Positions 33,750-43,968 are shown, counted from the first letter of the stretch. The stretch is DNA of 48,486 nt from an uncultured Candidatus Melainabacteria bacterium (GCA_934754735.1 CAKVJE010000002.1:1-48486); one strand, 5' to 3'. Notes: a model not told the origin generated them from the letters alone. A program made the numbers and translations.

Positions 33750-35837
33750 CTACTTGCTTGCACCTGATTTTTCGATAATTTCTTTTTCGATATTAGCAGG
33801 AACTTGTTCGTAGTTGTGGAATTCCATAGAGAATGTACCACGACCTTGAGTGTTAGATCTCAAGTCAGTTGCGTAACCGAACATATTAGCCAATGGAACT
33901 AATGCTCTAACGATTACGTTACCTGTGTTACCTTGAGGTTCTTGACCTTCAACACGACCACGTCTTCTTGAAATATCACCGATGATTGTACCTGTGAATT
34001 CATCAGGAATTTCGATTTCAACTTTCATCATTGGTTCAAGAATGCAAGGTTGAGCTTTTCTAGTACCTTCTTTGATTGCCATAGAACCAGCAATTTTGAA
34101 TGCCATTTCAGAAGAGTCAACTTCGTGGTAAGAACCATCGTAAAGTTCAACTTTAACGTCAATCATAGGGAATCCAGCTAAGATACCGCCTTCAAGAGCT
34201 TCTTCCATACCTTTTCTTGCAGGTTCAATGTATTCCTTAGGAATAGCACCACCAACGATTTTGTTTTCAAATACAAAACCGGCATTTTCTTCAGCTGGAG
34301 AAATTCTAATTTTAACGTGACCATATTGACCTTTACCACCTGATTGACGAGCGAATTTAGAATCTTGATCAGCTGTTCCTCTGATTGTTTCTCTGTAAGC
34401 AACTTGAGGTTTACCGATGTTTGCTTCTACTTTGAATTCTCTCATCATACGGTCAACGATGATATCCAAGTGAAGTTCACCCATACCTGAAATAATTGTT
34501 TGACCTGTTTCTGTATCAGATTTAACTCTGAATGATGGATCTTCTTCAGCAAGTTTTTGAAGAGCAATACCCATTTTATCTTGGTCAGCTTTTGTTTTTG
34601 GTTCAATAGCTACAGAAATTACAGGTTCCGGGAATGTCATTCTTTCCAAAATGATTGGAGCTTTTTCATCACACAATGTATCACCTGTTGTTGTATCTTT
34701 CAAACCTACAGCTGCGCAAATATCACCAGCGTAAACTTCGTTTTCTTCGATTCTTTGGTCAGCGTACATACGAACTAATCTTGAAATACGTTCTTTCTTA
34801 CCGTTAGTTGAGTTAAGAACATAAGAACCAGCTGTAATAACACCTGAATATACTCTTAAGAATGTTAAACGACCTACGAATGGGTCTGTCATAACCTTGA
34901 ATGACAAAGCTGAGAATGGTTCAGAGTCAGAAGAATGTCTTTCAGTTTTTGTACCGTCTTCTAATTCACCTTCGATAGCTTTAACATCAACCGGTGATGG
35001 CATATAATCAACAACAGCGTTTAATAATAATTGAACACCTTTGTTTTTGAATGCTGTACCGCAAGTTACAGGAACGATTTTGTTATCGCAAACAGCTTTT
35101 CTTAATGCAGCCTTCAATTCATCAATTGTAATTGAATCTGGATCTTCGAAGAATTTTTCCATTAAAGCATCATCTTCAGATGCGATAGCTTCTACCATTG
35201 CATCGTGGTATTCTTTAGCTTTTTCAGCCATATCAGCAGGGATTTCTTCTTCTCTAATGTCTGTACCTAAATCGTTAGTGTAAATTTCAGCTTTCATAGT
35301 CATCAAATCGATAAGACCAGTGAATTTGTCTTCTGCACCGATAGGTAATTGAAGAGGAACTGCGTTAGCGCCTAATCTGTTTTTGATTTGGTCTACAACT
35401 CTGTAGAAATCAGCACCTGTTCTATCCATTTTGTTTACGAATACCATTCTTGGAACTTCGTATCTGTTAGCTTGTCTCCAAACTGTTTCAGATTGTGATT
35501 GAACACCACCAACTGCACAGAATACAGCTACAACACCATCTAATACACGAAGAGAACGCTCTACTTCAATTGTAAAGTCAACGTGACCCGGTGTGTCGAT
35601 AATGTTGATTTGGTGACCTTTCCAAGAAGCTGTAACAGCTGCAGATTGGATTGTAATACCTCTTTCTTTTTCTTGTTCCATAAAGTCAGTTACAGCAGCA
35701 CCATCGTGTGTTTCACCGATTTTGTGAGTTTTACCTGTGTAGAACAAGATACGTTCAGTTGTAGTGGTTTTACCTGCGTCGATGTGAGCAGCAATACCAA
35801 TATTTCTGATTTTTTCTAATGGAGTTTTTCTAGCCAT
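33750..35837 (-). CDS. fusA: Elongation factor G
   Basis: GTPase driving ribosomal translocation. The 695-aa protein has [21 protein letters not shown] (G1), [20 protein letters not shown] (G3), NKMDRTGAD (G4) and the domain IV segment [15 protein letters not shown], ending in a conserved domain V ([28 protein letters not shown]). GGAAACTAAGACA precedes ATG. It stands alone rather than in an rpsL-rpsG-fusA-tuf operon, so it could be the main copy or one of two. Confidence 0.97.
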   Translation of the reverse strand: MARKTPLEKIRNIGIAAHIDAGKTTTTERILFYTGKTHKIGETHDGAAVTDFMEQEKERGITIQSAAVTASWKGHQINIIDTPGHVDFTIEVERSLRVLDGVVAVFCAVGGVQSQSETVWRQANRYEVPRMVFVNKMDRTGADFYRVVDQIKNRLGANAVPLQLPIGAEDKFTGLIDLMTMKAEIYTNDLGTDIREEEIPADMAEKAKEYHDAMVEAIASEDDALMEKFFEDPDSITIDELKAALRKAVCDNKIVPVTCGTAFKNKGVQLLLNAVVDYMPSPVDVKAIEGELEDGTKTERHSSDSEPFSALSFKVMTDPFVGRLTFLRVYSGVITAGSYVLNSTNGKKERISRLVRMYADQRIEENEVYAGDICAAVGLKDTTTGDTLCDEKAPIILERMTFPEPVISVAIEPKTKADQDKMGIALQKLAEEDPSFRVKSDTETGQTIISGMGELHLDIIVDRMMREFKVEANIGKPQVAYRETIRGTADQDSKFARQSGGKGQYGHVKIRISPAEENAGFVFENKIVGGAIPKEYIEPARKGMEEALEGGILAGFPMIDVKVELYDGSYHEVDSSEMAFKIAGSMAIKEGTRKAQPCILEPMMKVEIEIPDEFTGTIIGDISRRRGRVEGQEPQGNTGNVIVRALVPLANMFGYATDLRSNTQGRGTFSMEFHNYEQVPANIEKEIIEKSGASK

Positions 35838-36044
35838 TGTCTTAGTTTCCTTTATATTTCTACTACTACTATTTATACTGTTTCCCAGTTAATCATATTG
35901 TGGCATGAACATGTTTTCAGTACAAGTAGGTTACACCATTTGTTAAGTTTATTAAGAATAGTAAAAAATGTTTAACATTCTCGCCAATTTGTTTTATCAT
36001 ATAAAAAAGAAGATTTAAAAAGCGTTTATATAAGGAGTATTTGA

Positions 36045-37145
36045 ATGAAAAAATTATTAACGTGCTTGGCTTTATCCACAGTATTATTTTCCGGTTGCAC
36101 ACTTCTAAACAAATCCGAAGGAATTGTTAAAGTAAATAATACTGTTATTACACAAGCGGAATTTGACAAAGCGTTTGATGCAAGTGTAGACAAATCTTTC
36201 TTAAAAGCATTCGGCGGTTCTAAGAATTTGGTTAAATCTGATGAAAATCCTATGTTTGGTATTTTCAAAGACAAAATTGTTAACGAACTTATTGTTAAGT
36301 CATTATTGGATGAAGAAATCGCAAAGCGCGGAATTACTGCAACTCAAGATGATATTCAAAACGAATTAAAAACAATTATTGATAAAGTTGGTTCAAAAGA
36401 AGAATTAAATAGACTTTTGAAACAAAGAGGAATTTCTAATGACCAATTTACAGAAGATTTGAAAACTCAAATCAAAATTAAAAAGTTAGTAAATTCAATT
36501 GAAAAAATAAATGTTTCTGACGCTGATGCAAAAAAATACTATGACACACACAAATCCGAATTTACACACGGTGAACAAGTTAGAGCTTCACATATTTTGA
36601 TTTCAGCAAACACTATTGAATTAATCCAACAAATCAAAGCTAAAAATCCAAATATTAATCCTACAGACTTGAATAAAAAAGTCGAAGAACAAACTGCTCA
36701 AGCAAAAATTAAAGCAGAATCTGTTTTAGCACAAGTTAAACAAAATCCGGATGATTTCGCAAAAATCGCCGAAAAGAATTCTGATGACAAAACAAGCGCT
36801 GAACGTGGTGGCGAATTAGGTTTCTTTACAAGAGAAGCAATGGTTCCAGAATTTTCTAAAGCAGCATTTTCAATGAAGCCTAATACCGTAAGTGAAAATT
36901 TAGTTCAATCACCTTACGGTTACCATATCATCAAAGTTACAGACAGAATGGAAGCAGGTACAACTCCTTACGTAAAAGTTAAGGACGAAATTAAGTTCTA
37001 TTTAGAAACTCAAAAGCAAATTGAAATTCTTAAAAAACTTACTGATGGTTTAATGAAAAACGCTAAAATTGAATACTTGAATGAATCTTATAATCCAAAG
37101 AGAGTAATTAAACCTATTGCGCAAAATGAAAAAGAAAAGAAATAA
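36045..37145 (+). CDS. Parvulin-type peptidyl-prolyl isomerase lipoprotein (PrsA/SurA-like)
   Basis: Helps fold secreted proteins outside the cytoplasm. The 366-aa protein has a signal with FSGC (Cys18; Phe at -3 is unusual for a lipobox), a SurA_N-like helical region with VKVNNTVITQAEFDKAF, then one PPIC domain (about residues 180-315: ASHILI, DFAKIAEKNSDDKTSAERGGELGFF, VPEFSKAAFSM, SPYGYHIIKVTDR). The C-terminal helix and lysine-rich tail are outside the domain. AAGGAGTATTTGA precedes the ATG. It acts in the same compartment as the Skp-like protein. Confidence 0.9.
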   Translation: MKKLLTCLALSTVLFSGCTLLNKSEGIVKVNNTVITQAEFDKAFDASVDKSFLKAFGGSKNLVKSDENPMFGIFKDKIVNELIVKSLLDEEIAKRGITATQDDIQNELKTIIDKVGSKEELNRLLKQRGISNDQFTEDLKTQIKIKKLVNSIEKINVSDADAKKYYDTHKSEFTHGEQVRASHILISANTIELIQQIKAKNPNINPTDLNKKVEEQTAQAKIKAESVLAQVKQNPDDFAKIAEKNSDDKTSAERGGELGFFTREAMVPEFSKAAFSMKPNTVSENLVQSPYGYHIIKVTDRMEAGTTPYVKVKDEIKFYLETQKQIEILKKLTDGLMKNAKIEYLNESYNPKRVIKPIAQNEKEKK

Positions 37146-37161
37146 TTATTCTTAAGCATTC

Positions 37162-37198
37162 AAAAAACGCCGAATTTGCAATAAATTCGGCGTTTTTT
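37162..37198. terminator. Bidirectional terminator
   Basis: A 16-bp stem AAAAAACGCCGAATTT / AAATTCGGCGTTTTTT with loop GCAAT. It lies between the parvulin gene and the end of convergent aroA. Confidence 0.95.
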
Positions 37199-37215
37199 AT
37201 ATAAATTTCATTTAT

Positions 37216-38493
37216 TTAACCTAATTGTTCTACCAATTTCTCAAATTCAGGGAATGATATTTTTGTCCATTCAAAACCATTAATAGCTATTTCTTTTTTG
37301 CAAATTAATCCGGCAATATAATAACTCATGGCAAGCCTGTGGTCATGATAGCTTTCAAGTTCTGCCCCACCTTCTAGTTCGGATTTTCCACAAACAACAA
37401 AACCGTCTGGGCGTTCTTCAATATTTACGCCAATTTTAGACAATTCTTCAACTAAACATTTAATTCTATCTGATTCCTTATTACGCAAATCTTCAGCATT
37501 TTTAACAAGCGTTTCTCCCTGTGCTTGAGAAGCTAATACCGCTATAACAGGAAGTTCATCTATTAATCGAGGAATATCTTCACCTTCTATTGTGCAAGGT
37601 TTTAAATTTTCTGTATACTGAACTCTGATATCACCAACTTCTTCTCCTGAAACAGTTGTTTTATTCAAGATTTCTATATTTCCGCCCATACGGTTCACAA
37701 CATCAATTATGCCCGAGCGAGTGTAATTTAAGCCTACATTTTTAATCACAAAATCTGAATTTGGAACAATTAACCCAGCTACTATAAAGAATGCTGCAGA
37801 TGAAATATCCCCAACAACATCAATATCTTTTGCTTGTAAGATAGAAGGCTTAAGTGTTACAGCGGCACCGTTAATTTTAATATCAGCACCCATATACTTA
37901 AATAAATTTTCGGTATGGTTTCTTGAAACATAAGGTTCTGTAAAAATAGTTTCGCCTTCAGCTTTTAAACCAGCCAAAAGGATGCAAGATTTAACCTGTG
38001 CGCTTGCAAGTTTTGAATTATAGCTAATACCATGCAATTTTTGTCCAGTAATTTTTAATGGAGCATGTCCTTCTTCTGATTCAATTTTTGCTCCCATAAG
38101 AGTTAAAGGCTCAATTACACGTTTCATTGGGCGCTTAGATAAACTCAAATCTCCTATCAAAGTTGAATTAAAGTTTTGACCAGCTAAAATTCCGGAAACT
38201 AAACGCATTGTGGTGCCGGAATTTCCGCAATCATAAATAGAATATTTTGTCGGTTGTAAAATTCCTGTTGATTTTATTTTTAGCGTTTTATCGTCAACAA
38301 ATTGAATATCAGTTCCTAAATTTTTGAACAAATTTAGAGTGGAATGGCAATCCGCTCCGCTTGAAAAATTGCTTACTGTACATTCTCCTTCTGCAATTGA
38401 TGAAAACATAACAGCTCTGTGTGAAATAGATTTGTCAGAAGGTATTGTAATAGAACCTTTTAATGAATTTTTGCGTGATACTTTTTTTAACAT
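37216..38493 (-). CDS. aroA: 3-phosphoshikimate 1-carboxyvinyltransferase (EPSP synthase)
   Basis: Joins PEP to shikimate-3-phosphate in aromatic amino acid synthesis. The 425-aa protein shows SDKSISHRAVMFSS, GNSGTTMRL (PEP site), SKRPMKRVI, KSCILLAGL, RNKESDRI and SYHDHRLAMSYYIAG. It follows kdsA on the same strand; the two enzymes both use PEP but belong to different pathways. The 57 bases between them are a GC-rich repeat that reaches up to the ATG, so the ribosome-binding site (GGGGTGGGGTC) is part of the repeat. Confidence 0.96.
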   Translation of the reverse strand: MLKKVSRKNSLKGSITIPSDKSISHRAVMFSSIAEGECTVSNFSSGADCHSTLNLFKNLGTDIQFVDDKTLKIKSTGILQPTKYSIYDCGNSGTTMRLVSGILAGQNFNSTLIGDLSLSKRPMKRVIEPLTLMGAKIESEEGHAPLKITGQKLHGISYNSKLASAQVKSCILLAGLKAEGETIFTEPYVSRNHTENLFKYMGADIKINGAAVTLKPSILQAKDIDVVGDISSAAFFIVAGLIVPNSDFVIKNVGLNYTRSGIIDVVNRMGGNIEILNKTTVSGEEVGDIRVQYTENLKPCTIEGEDIPRLIDELPVIAVLASQAQGETLVKNAEDLRNKESDRIKCLVEELSKIGVNIEERPDGFVVCGKSELEGGAELESYHDHRLAMSYYIAGLICKKEIAINGFEWTKISFPEFEKLVEQLG

Positions 38494-38545
38494 GACCCCA
38501 CCCCGAAATCAGAGATTTCGACCCTCCCTCAAGGGGAGGGTAAAC
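38494..38545. repeat. GC-rich palindromic repeat in the kdsA-aroA gap
   Basis: It contains CGAAATCAGAGATTTCG (inverted repeat) and CCCTCCCTCAAGGGGAGGG. It fills almost the whole intergenic gap and is of the same family as the insert in lpxK and copies near 39390-39550. Confidence 0.9.
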
Positions 38546-38550
38546 CCTCA

Positions 38551-39360
38551 TTATTCTCTAACCAAGTCAAAGATAGCTTTACATTTTTCGAATACTTTTT
38601 TTGCATCTTTAAGAGCAAGCATATTTGCTCCGTCGCAAAGAGCTTTGTCCGGTTCTGGATGAATTTCAAAGAATAAAACATCTGCGCCGGCTGCCATTGC
38701 GGCATTCGCTAATGTCGGCACGAATCTTCTGTCTCCACCTGTTGAATCGCCGTTTGACCCTGGCATTTGAACGCTATGAGTCGCATCAAAAACGACAGGA
38801 TAACCAAATTCTTTCATTATAGGAATTGCTCTAAAATCCACAACTAAATTGTTATAGCCGAATGAAACGCCTCTATCTGTTAGCATTATGTTGTAATTTC
38901 CGCTGTCTTCAACTTTTTTAACTAAAGATTTCATTTGCTGTGGTGCTAAAAACTGTCCTTTTTTTATGTTTACAATTTTACCTGTTTTAGCAGCAGATAC
39001 AAGTAAGTCAGTTTGACGGCAGAGGAATGCAGGAATTTGCAAAATATCAGCCACCTCTGCAACCGGTTCGGCTTGTTCGGGAAGATGAATATCAGTTACA
39101 ATAGGTACTTCAAACTCTTTCTTGATTTGCGCAAGCATTTCTAAGCCTTTTTCCATCCCAACTCCACGATAAGAGTTAATAGAAGAACGGTTCGCTTTAT
39201 CAAAAGAAGATTTGAATACATAATTTATGTCAAGCTCTGCACAAACTTTTTTCAAAGTTTCAGCAGTTTGTTTTAATATATCCATTGATTCTATTGCGCA
39301 TGGTCCGGCTAAAATTGTTAATTTATTTGAGCCGATTTCAAAGTTGTTTAGTTTTATCAT
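38551..39360 (-). CDS. kdsA: 2-dehydro-3-deoxyphosphooctonate aldolase (Kdo-8-P synthase)
   Basis: Condenses PEP and arabinose-5-phosphate to Kdo-8-phosphate. The 269-aa protein has [99 protein letters not shown] and [11 protein letters not shown]. The Cys in AGPCAIES is the usual metal ligand of the metal-dependent class, although Asn26-type residues also decide this. Works upstream of KdsB. Confidence 0.96.
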   Translation of the reverse strand: MIKLNNFEIGSNKLTILAGPCAIESMDILKQTAETLKKVCAELDINYVFKSSFDKANRSSINSYRGVGMEKGLEMLAQIKKEFEVPIVTDIHLPEQAEPVAEVADILQIPAFLCRQTDLLVSAAKTGKIVNIKKGQFLAPQQMKSLVKKVEDSGNYNIMLTDRGVSFGYNNLVVDFRAIPIMKEFGYPVVFDATHSVQMPGSNGDSTGGDRRFVPTLANAAMAAGADVLFFEIHPEPDKALCDGANMLALKDAKKVFEKCKAIFDLVRE

Positions 39361-39776
39361 GTTTTCTCTTTCTTACAAATCTTGGTTATTCCATCTCCTT
39401 ACAGGAGAGGGTTAGGGTGAGGTATTTATTTTTATTTAAATAGAATACCGCTCATCTATTCCTAAACATTACCCCTCACCCGAAAATCTAAGTTTCAAGC
39501 ATAGCTTTCAACTTGATTTTCTTCCCTCTCCCTCAAGGGGCGAGGGGTAATTCGCCAAATTTGTAGTTGCAACAGCAGAGGTTGACTTGCTATATTACAT
39601 CAAGTTAGTAGCTATACTTCTGTCAACCGACAAGATGTTCTTTTCTTTTTGGTTACTTTTTCTGCTTGGTTGCTCGCTTTAAACGTGTCTTCGCTTTAGC
39701 AATTTCAAAACCAGTTTTTCATTGCTAAAAGCTACGCACTTTGCTCGCAATCCGCTTTTTGGTAAAGAAAAAGTAA
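39361..39776. repeat. Gene-free repeat region upstream of kdsA
   Basis: No gene is seen. It holds an inverted GC-rich pair (about 39392-39423, AGGAGAGGGTTAGGGTGAGG, against about 39473-39545, CCCCTCACCC ... CCCTCAAGGGGCGAGGGG) and a second inverted repeat, GTTACTTTTTCT (39652-39663) / AGAAAAAGTAAC (39766-39777). The second arm reaches into the stop codon of the activase gene. Between the arms are GCTT/AAGC-rich stretches. Confidence 0.8.
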
Positions 39777-40781
39777 CTATGCGATATCCCATCTTCCGCA
39801 AGTTCCGCCCCAACGTGCGATAATATTACCTTTAATATCACCGATTTTTTCTACGTGGTGCATAGGTTCTGCGCCTTCTAAAATAGTGATAACTTCGCAG
39901 TTGTTAGAACAACCAGTGCATTGACAAGTTACAGATTGGAAATTCATGTTACCAACTTCCCAACCTTTGAACTTAGTATCAACTTCTGTGTATTGGTGAT
40001 TTTCCATTGCAAGAAGCGCTGCTCCGATTGCACCCATTGTTTGGTGGTTTTCCGGAACAACAATTTTTGTATTCAAAGCTTCTTCAAAAGCTTTTACCAT
40101 ACCTGAATTTGTTGCAACACCGCCTTGGAATGAAATTGTAGGCAACAATTCTTTACCAAGAGCCAAGTTTGAAAGATAGTTTCTAACAAGCGCTTGACAT
40201 AAACCATACAACAAATCTTCTACAGGATAACCAAGTTGTTGTTTGTGAATCAAATCACTTTCTGCGAATACACCGCAACGTCCTGCAATACGTGCAGGGT
40301 TTTCTGATTTAAGTGCGGTTTCACCGAATTTTTCAATAGGAACATTCAATCTTTGTGCTTGGTGATCAAGAAAACTGCCTGTACCTGCTGCGCAAACCGT
40401 ATTCATCGCAAAATCGGTTACAATACCATCTCTTAGGATAATAATTTTACTGTCTTGACCGCCGATTTCAAGAATAGTTTGAACTCCGGGAATATTTGTA
40501 CTTGCTGCTACTGCGTGAGCCGTAATTTCGTTTTTAACAACATCAGCTCCTACTAATGCCCCTGCCAAATTTCTACCTGAACCTGTTGTTCCAACACCTT
40601 TTACTGAATATTCGCAAAGTGCTTGTGAATAAATTTGTTTTAAACCGTTTTGAACCGCGTCAACCGGTTTACCAGCGGTTTTTAGCATATAAGAATCAAT
40701 GTACTTACCTTTTTCATCAACTAATGCTAATTTTGTTGTAACTGAACCTACGTCGATACCTAAATATACATCTAAACTCAT
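39777..40781 (-). CDS. BadF/HgdC-family acyl-CoA dehydratase activase-like ATPase
   Basis: ASKHA ATPase that in characterised systems drives electrons into 2-hydroxyacyl-CoA dehydratases or benzoyl-CoA reductase. The 334-aa protein has LGIDVGSVTTKLAL, GTTGSGRNLAGALVGADVVKNEITAHA, ILEIGGQDSKII and NTVCAAGTGSFLDHQA (4Fe-4S Cys), plus AGRCGVFAESDLIHKQQ (second Cys). After the ATPase fold (about residue 255) a tail carries C-x-C-x2-C-x3-C (TCQCTGCSNNC) and GGTCGRW, suggesting an extra metal site. No dehydratase subunits lie nearby, so the target is unknown. Confidence 0.87.
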   Translation of the reverse strand: MSLDVYLGIDVGSVTTKLALVDEKGKYIDSYMLKTAGKPVDAVQNGLKQIYSQALCEYSVKGVGTTGSGRNLAGALVGADVVKNEITAHAVAASTNIPGVQTILEIGGQDSKIIILRDGIVTDFAMNTVCAAGTGSFLDHQAQRLNVPIEKFGETALKSENPARIAGRCGVFAESDLIHKQQLGYPVEDLLYGLCQALVRNYLSNLALGKELLPTISFQGGVATNSGMVKAFEEALNTKIVVPENHQTMGAIGAALLAMENHQYTEVDTKFKGWEVGNMNFQSVTCQCTGCSNNCEVITILEGAEPMHHVEKIGDIKGNIIARWGGTCGRWDIA

Positions 40782-40821
40782 CTTTTTACCTTCTTCCCTT
40801 TAACAAATTTTATTATAACAT

Positions 40822-40851
40822 AAAAAAAAGAGCTTTACGCAAGCCCTTAAA
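40822..40851 (-). terminator. Terminator of the TPR-lgt-skp-dehydrogenase operon
   Basis: On the minus strand AAGGGCTT-GCGT-AAAGCTCTT with a run of T's after it; one G-U pair in the stem. It lies about 90 bases after the dehydrogenase stop. The activase promoter (TGTTATAAT) follows it. Confidence 0.75.
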
Positions 40852-40942
40852 AATCTAACTATAAGCATCAAAAAGATTTGATACAATCAATTTAACTGCT
40901 TCATCACTCTATAATCTATTAGCCACCTAGGCTATTTAGAAA

Positions 40943-41974
40943 TTAAGGGCGAATTAAAAATTTTATAGCGTTACCTGCAATATGTTGTTGCATTGCGTAT
41001 TCAACCTTTTCAAGCGGAAGCTCTGCCGTAATAAGTTTTTCAACTTCGACTTCGCCTGATGCAATTAAATCGAGTGCTTGTCTAAAATATTTTGGAGTAT
41101 GATGGAATACGCTCATCAAACGAATATCACCGTAATGCATTTTTGTTGTATCGAAACTTACCTTAGAGCCTGATTTACAACCACCGAAGAAATGAACCGT
41201 TCCCCCTGGGCGAACACAAGAGAACACAAGCTCCCAAATCTCAGGCATGCCGACACATTCAATTGCAACGTCCAAGCCTTTACCTTCATCTGAAAAATCT
41301 CTGAATATTTTTTCAGGATTTGCATACTTTTTCAAATCGACTATATCATCTACGTGTGCAAATTCTTCTGCAAGCTTTAATTTAATTGGATTACGACCGG
41401 CTACAATTACACGTGCGCCTTTTAATTTGCATAATCTTGCAAACATTAAGCCGATAGGCCCAATTCCAATTACACCTACAGTTTGCCCCGGTTTAATCCC
41501 CGTACGTTCGACGCCATGAACAACGTTTGCAAGCGGTTCGCAAAACGCTGCTTTTTCAAACGGCAAACTTGGAGGTAAAATAAGTGTGTTCTTTTTTACA
41601 ATTCTTTCAGGAACTACGATATATTCTGCATACGCTCCGTTTAGCAGATTCAAATTTTCACAAAGATTATATTCTCCGCGCTTGCAGTAAAAACATTCGC
41701 CACAAGGTGCAGAATTTGCGCAAACAACTCTATCTCCAACTTTTACATTAGTAACATCTGAAGCTACTTTTTCAACAATTCCCGAAAACTCATGTCCGAA
41801 ACCGGAAGGTATTTCTTTGATTAAGACCGGATGACCGCGACGAAAAGTCTTAACATCTGTTCCGCAAGTCAATGCAGCTTGAATCTTAACAAGAATTTCC
41901 CCTTTTTCTAAGGGTTTTATCATTGTTTCTTCGTATCTGATATCTTGTGGACCGTAAAAAAGAACTGCTTTCAT
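40943..41974 (-). CDS. Zinc-dependent medium-chain alcohol/polyol dehydrogenase
   Basis: A 343-aa MDR-family oxidoreductase. The catalytic zinc region is LTCGTDVKTF ... GFGHEFSG, and the structural zinc loop is CGECFYCKRGEYNLC with four cysteines. The NAD(P) domain has GVIGIGPIGLMFARL. The pattern is closest to sorbitol/threonine dehydrogenases; the substrate cannot be told from sequence. The ATG lies one base after the skp stop, so it is the last gene of a tight operon with envelope genes, an unusual partner set. Confidence 0.88.
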   Translation of the reverse strand: MKAVLFYGPQDIRYEETMIKPLEKGEILVKIQAALTCGTDVKTFRRGHPVLIKEIPSGFGHEFSGIVEKVASDVTNVKVGDRVVCANSAPCGECFYCKRGEYNLCENLNLLNGAYAEYIVVPERIVKKNTLILPPSLPFEKAAFCEPLANVVHGVERTGIKPGQTVGVIGIGPIGLMFARLCKLKGARVIVAGRNPIKLKLAEEFAHVDDIVDLKKYANPEKIFRDFSDEGKGLDVAIECVGMPEIWELVFSCVRPGGTVHFFGGCKSGSKVSFDTTKMHYGDIRLMSVFHHTPKYFRQALDLIASGEVEVEKLITAELPLEKVEYAMQQHIAGNAIKFLIRP

Positions 41975-41975
41975 C

Positions 41976-42428
41976 TTATTTAATAACCTTTAAAATTGTT
42001 GCTGTAATATCATCTCCGCCATAAATAACCGCAGATTTTGGAACTACCATGGTGTAACCCATTTCTGTAGCCTTTTTACCGATTTGCGCAGTAATACTTG
42101 CATCTGTTGCTTTTAATTTTGTTGAATAATCTTTTGTATAAGCTTCTCTTTTCGCTACCAATTGTTTTTCATATTGCGCAGCCAAAGCTTTCTTTTTCTT
42201 TTCGTCAGTTTGTTTATTAACATCAGCCTGAGCTTTTTTAATAAATTCGGTTAATTCTTTATTTCTCGCATCTTGAGTTGATTTAAGAGCTTTTACTTGA
42301 GCTGATGCTGCTACAACTTTTTGTATATCAACTACCGCTATTTTTTGAGGTTCTGGTGCTGCAAAAGCAACTGCAGTAAACATAATTAAATAAGCTAATG
42401 ACAATGTGATAGTTCTTTTAAAATTCAT
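41976..42428 (-). CDS. Periplasmic chaperone Skp/OmpH-like
   Basis: Binds unfolded outer-membrane proteins in the periplasm. The 150-aa protein has a signal peptide (MNFKRTITLSLAYLIMFTAVAFA, cleavage near residue 23), KIAVVDIQKVVAASAQVKAL as the OmpH start, a long Lys/Gln/Ala-rich coiled coil (about residues 50-110) and the closing strand YTMVVPKSAVIYGGDDIT. AGAAAGGG upstream. Supports a two-membrane envelope. Confidence 0.88.
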   Translation of the reverse strand: MNFKRTITLSLAYLIMFTAVAFAAPEPQKIAVVDIQKVVAASAQVKALKSTQDARNKELTEFIKKAQADVNKQTDEKKKKALAAQYEKQLVAKREAYTKDYSTKLKATDASITAQIGKKATEMGYTMVVPKSAVIYGGDDITATILKVIK

Positions 42429-42431
42429 AAA

Positions 42432-43205
42432 TCAGCCCTTTCTTTTGATTAAAATGAATGTTGATACAACAATTATACCAATAGAGACACAGATTGCAAC
42501 AGGCAAGCCGAAAAGATATTTTACAGAATCTATTCGAACACTTTCGACAAGAATTCTTGCAACAGAATAAAAAATCAAATATATTAGCGCAATATTGCCT
42601 TCTTTTTCTATTTTGTTAGATTTCATCAAGAAAAATAGCAAAATAAAAATCAAAACATCCAAAATGCTTTCATACAAAAACGCAGGATGGAAAAATTCGC
42701 AATCTTGGTACGGAATTGGTCTGTATTGAGGTGCTATATATAATTTCCAAGGTAAATCGGTTGGACGTCCAAACGCTTCTGAATTAAAAAAGTTTCCCCA
42801 TCTTCCAATAGCTTGAGCAAGTGGCAAACCTAAAGCGCAAGCATCAGCAAGTTTTAATGCAGAAATCTTATGCCTTAAACTAAAAAGCCACAATCCTAAC
42901 GCGCCACCCAAAATCGCACCATGAATAGAAATTCCGCCATGGCGAATCGCAATAATTTCTGTTGGAAATCTTAAATAAAAATCATAATTAAGCGTACAAT
43001 AATAAAGTCTTGCACCAAGAATTCCAAAAATAATTAAATATGGCGCTAAATCAATTATTGTCTCATTTTTAAGACCAAAAAACTTTGTACCAACCCAATC
43101 TGAATAAAGCGTTCCGATTGAAATCGCGATCGCCATTATTACGCCATAATAGTATATGTTAACACCACAAATTGTGCATAAAATTTGAGAAGGTGAAGCG
43201 AACAT
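42432..43205 (-). CDS. lgt: Prolipoprotein diacylglyceryl transferase
   Basis: Transfers diacylglycerol to the lipobox cysteine at the inner membrane. The 257-aa polytopic protein contains GGISIHGAILGGALGLW, the Lgt signature GRWGNFFNSEAFGRPT and HPAFLYESILD, plus about seven membrane helices. Its ATG overlaps the stop of the TPR lipoprotein gene (TAATG). Its substrates include the many lipoproteins in this window. Confidence 0.96.
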   Translation of the reverse strand: MFASPSQILCTICGVNIYYYGVIMAIAISIGTLYSDWVGTKFFGLKNETIIDLAPYLIIFGILGARLYYCTLNYDFYLRFPTEIIAIRHGGISIHGAILGGALGLWLFSLRHKISALKLADACALGLPLAQAIGRWGNFFNSEAFGRPTDLPWKLYIAPQYRPIPYQDCEFFHPAFLYESILDVLIFILLFFLMKSNKIEKEGNIALIYLIFYSVARILVESVRIDSVKYLFGLPVAICVSIGIIVVSTFILIKRKG

Positions 43206-43744
43206 TATTCAGCATATTCTTTCGATGATGTGTCATCACCATTAATAAAAGAATTAGACTCTTCTATTAACTCTTCTATTGTTTTCTTATCTTCTGTTGT
43301 TGGTTGAAGTTCTAAGTATTTTGTAAGGTTTTCAACAGCAGATTTTTTTAATTCTATCGCTTTTAATTTATCTTCTTCTGAAATTTCTTTTTTATCTTCC
43401 GTAACTTCTACAAGTTCATCTGCGAAATCTGTTTGAGCAACGCCCAATGAATAATAAAAATCAGCAAAATCAGGTTTTATTTTAATTCCGCCTTCAAAAG
43501 CTTCGATTGCTTTTTCATATTTTTTTGCATTAATTGATGCTATTCCAAGATTGTAATAAGTTTCATACATTGTAGAATCCAAATCCAAACTCGCTTGAAG
43601 TCTGTTCATTGCTGATTCGTAATCGCCTTTTTGCATATATTCTGCGGCTTTATTATTAAGCTCTTGCACAGCAATATTGTTAATACAAGCCGTAGAAATT
43701 ACAGCCACTAGCAATACTGATGCTATCATTAAAGCTTTCTTCAT
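43205..43744 (-). CDS. TPR lipoprotein
   Basis: A 179-aa protein with a signal peptide and lipobox STAC (Cys20). It has two to three TPR units: ELNNKAAEYMQKGDYESAMNRLQASLDLD, YETYYNLGIASINAKKYEKAIEAFEGGIKIKPD and FADFYYSLGVA. An acidic linker and a last helix with LELQP follow. It is the first gene of the lgt-skp-dehydrogenase operon. It may act in envelope assembly, as BamD/NlpI-type TPR lipoproteins do, but this is inference. Confidence 0.85.
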   Translation of the reverse strand: MKKALMIASVLLVAVISTACINNIAVQELNNKAAEYMQKGDYESAMNRLQASLDLDSTMYETYYNLGIASINAKKYEKAIEAFEGGIKIKPDFADFYYSLGVAQTDFADELVEVTEDKKEISEEDKLKAIELKKSAVENLTKYLELQPTTEDKKTIEELIEESNSFINGDDTSSKEYAE

Positions 43745-43833
43745 CTCAACTATTCCCTCTTATCAAATAATAATGGTATTTTATTACAGGTTGATCAAAT
43801 AATCAAGTTTGTAAAGATTTTTCATCCAAATAA

Positions 43834-43862
43834 TTGACATTTATTGGGGTTTGTCATAAACT
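43834..43862 (+). promoter_or_regulatory. Promoter of rpmI-rplT
   Basis: TTGACA (43834-43839), a 17-base spacer and TAAACT (43857-43862). The leader of about 100 bases holds small hairpins (GGCTC-TATT-GAGCT) and could carry L20 autoregulation, as known for many rpmI-rplT leaders. infC, the usual first gene, is absent here. Confidence 0.65.
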
Positions 43863-43968
43863 TGATTATGCCGAAGTATAGTGCTATGGTATGCCTTACT
43901 CGGATTAGGTACAGACAGCTGAATGAAGGCTCTATTGAGCTTGAATGAGGCAGAAAAGGAGAAACAAA

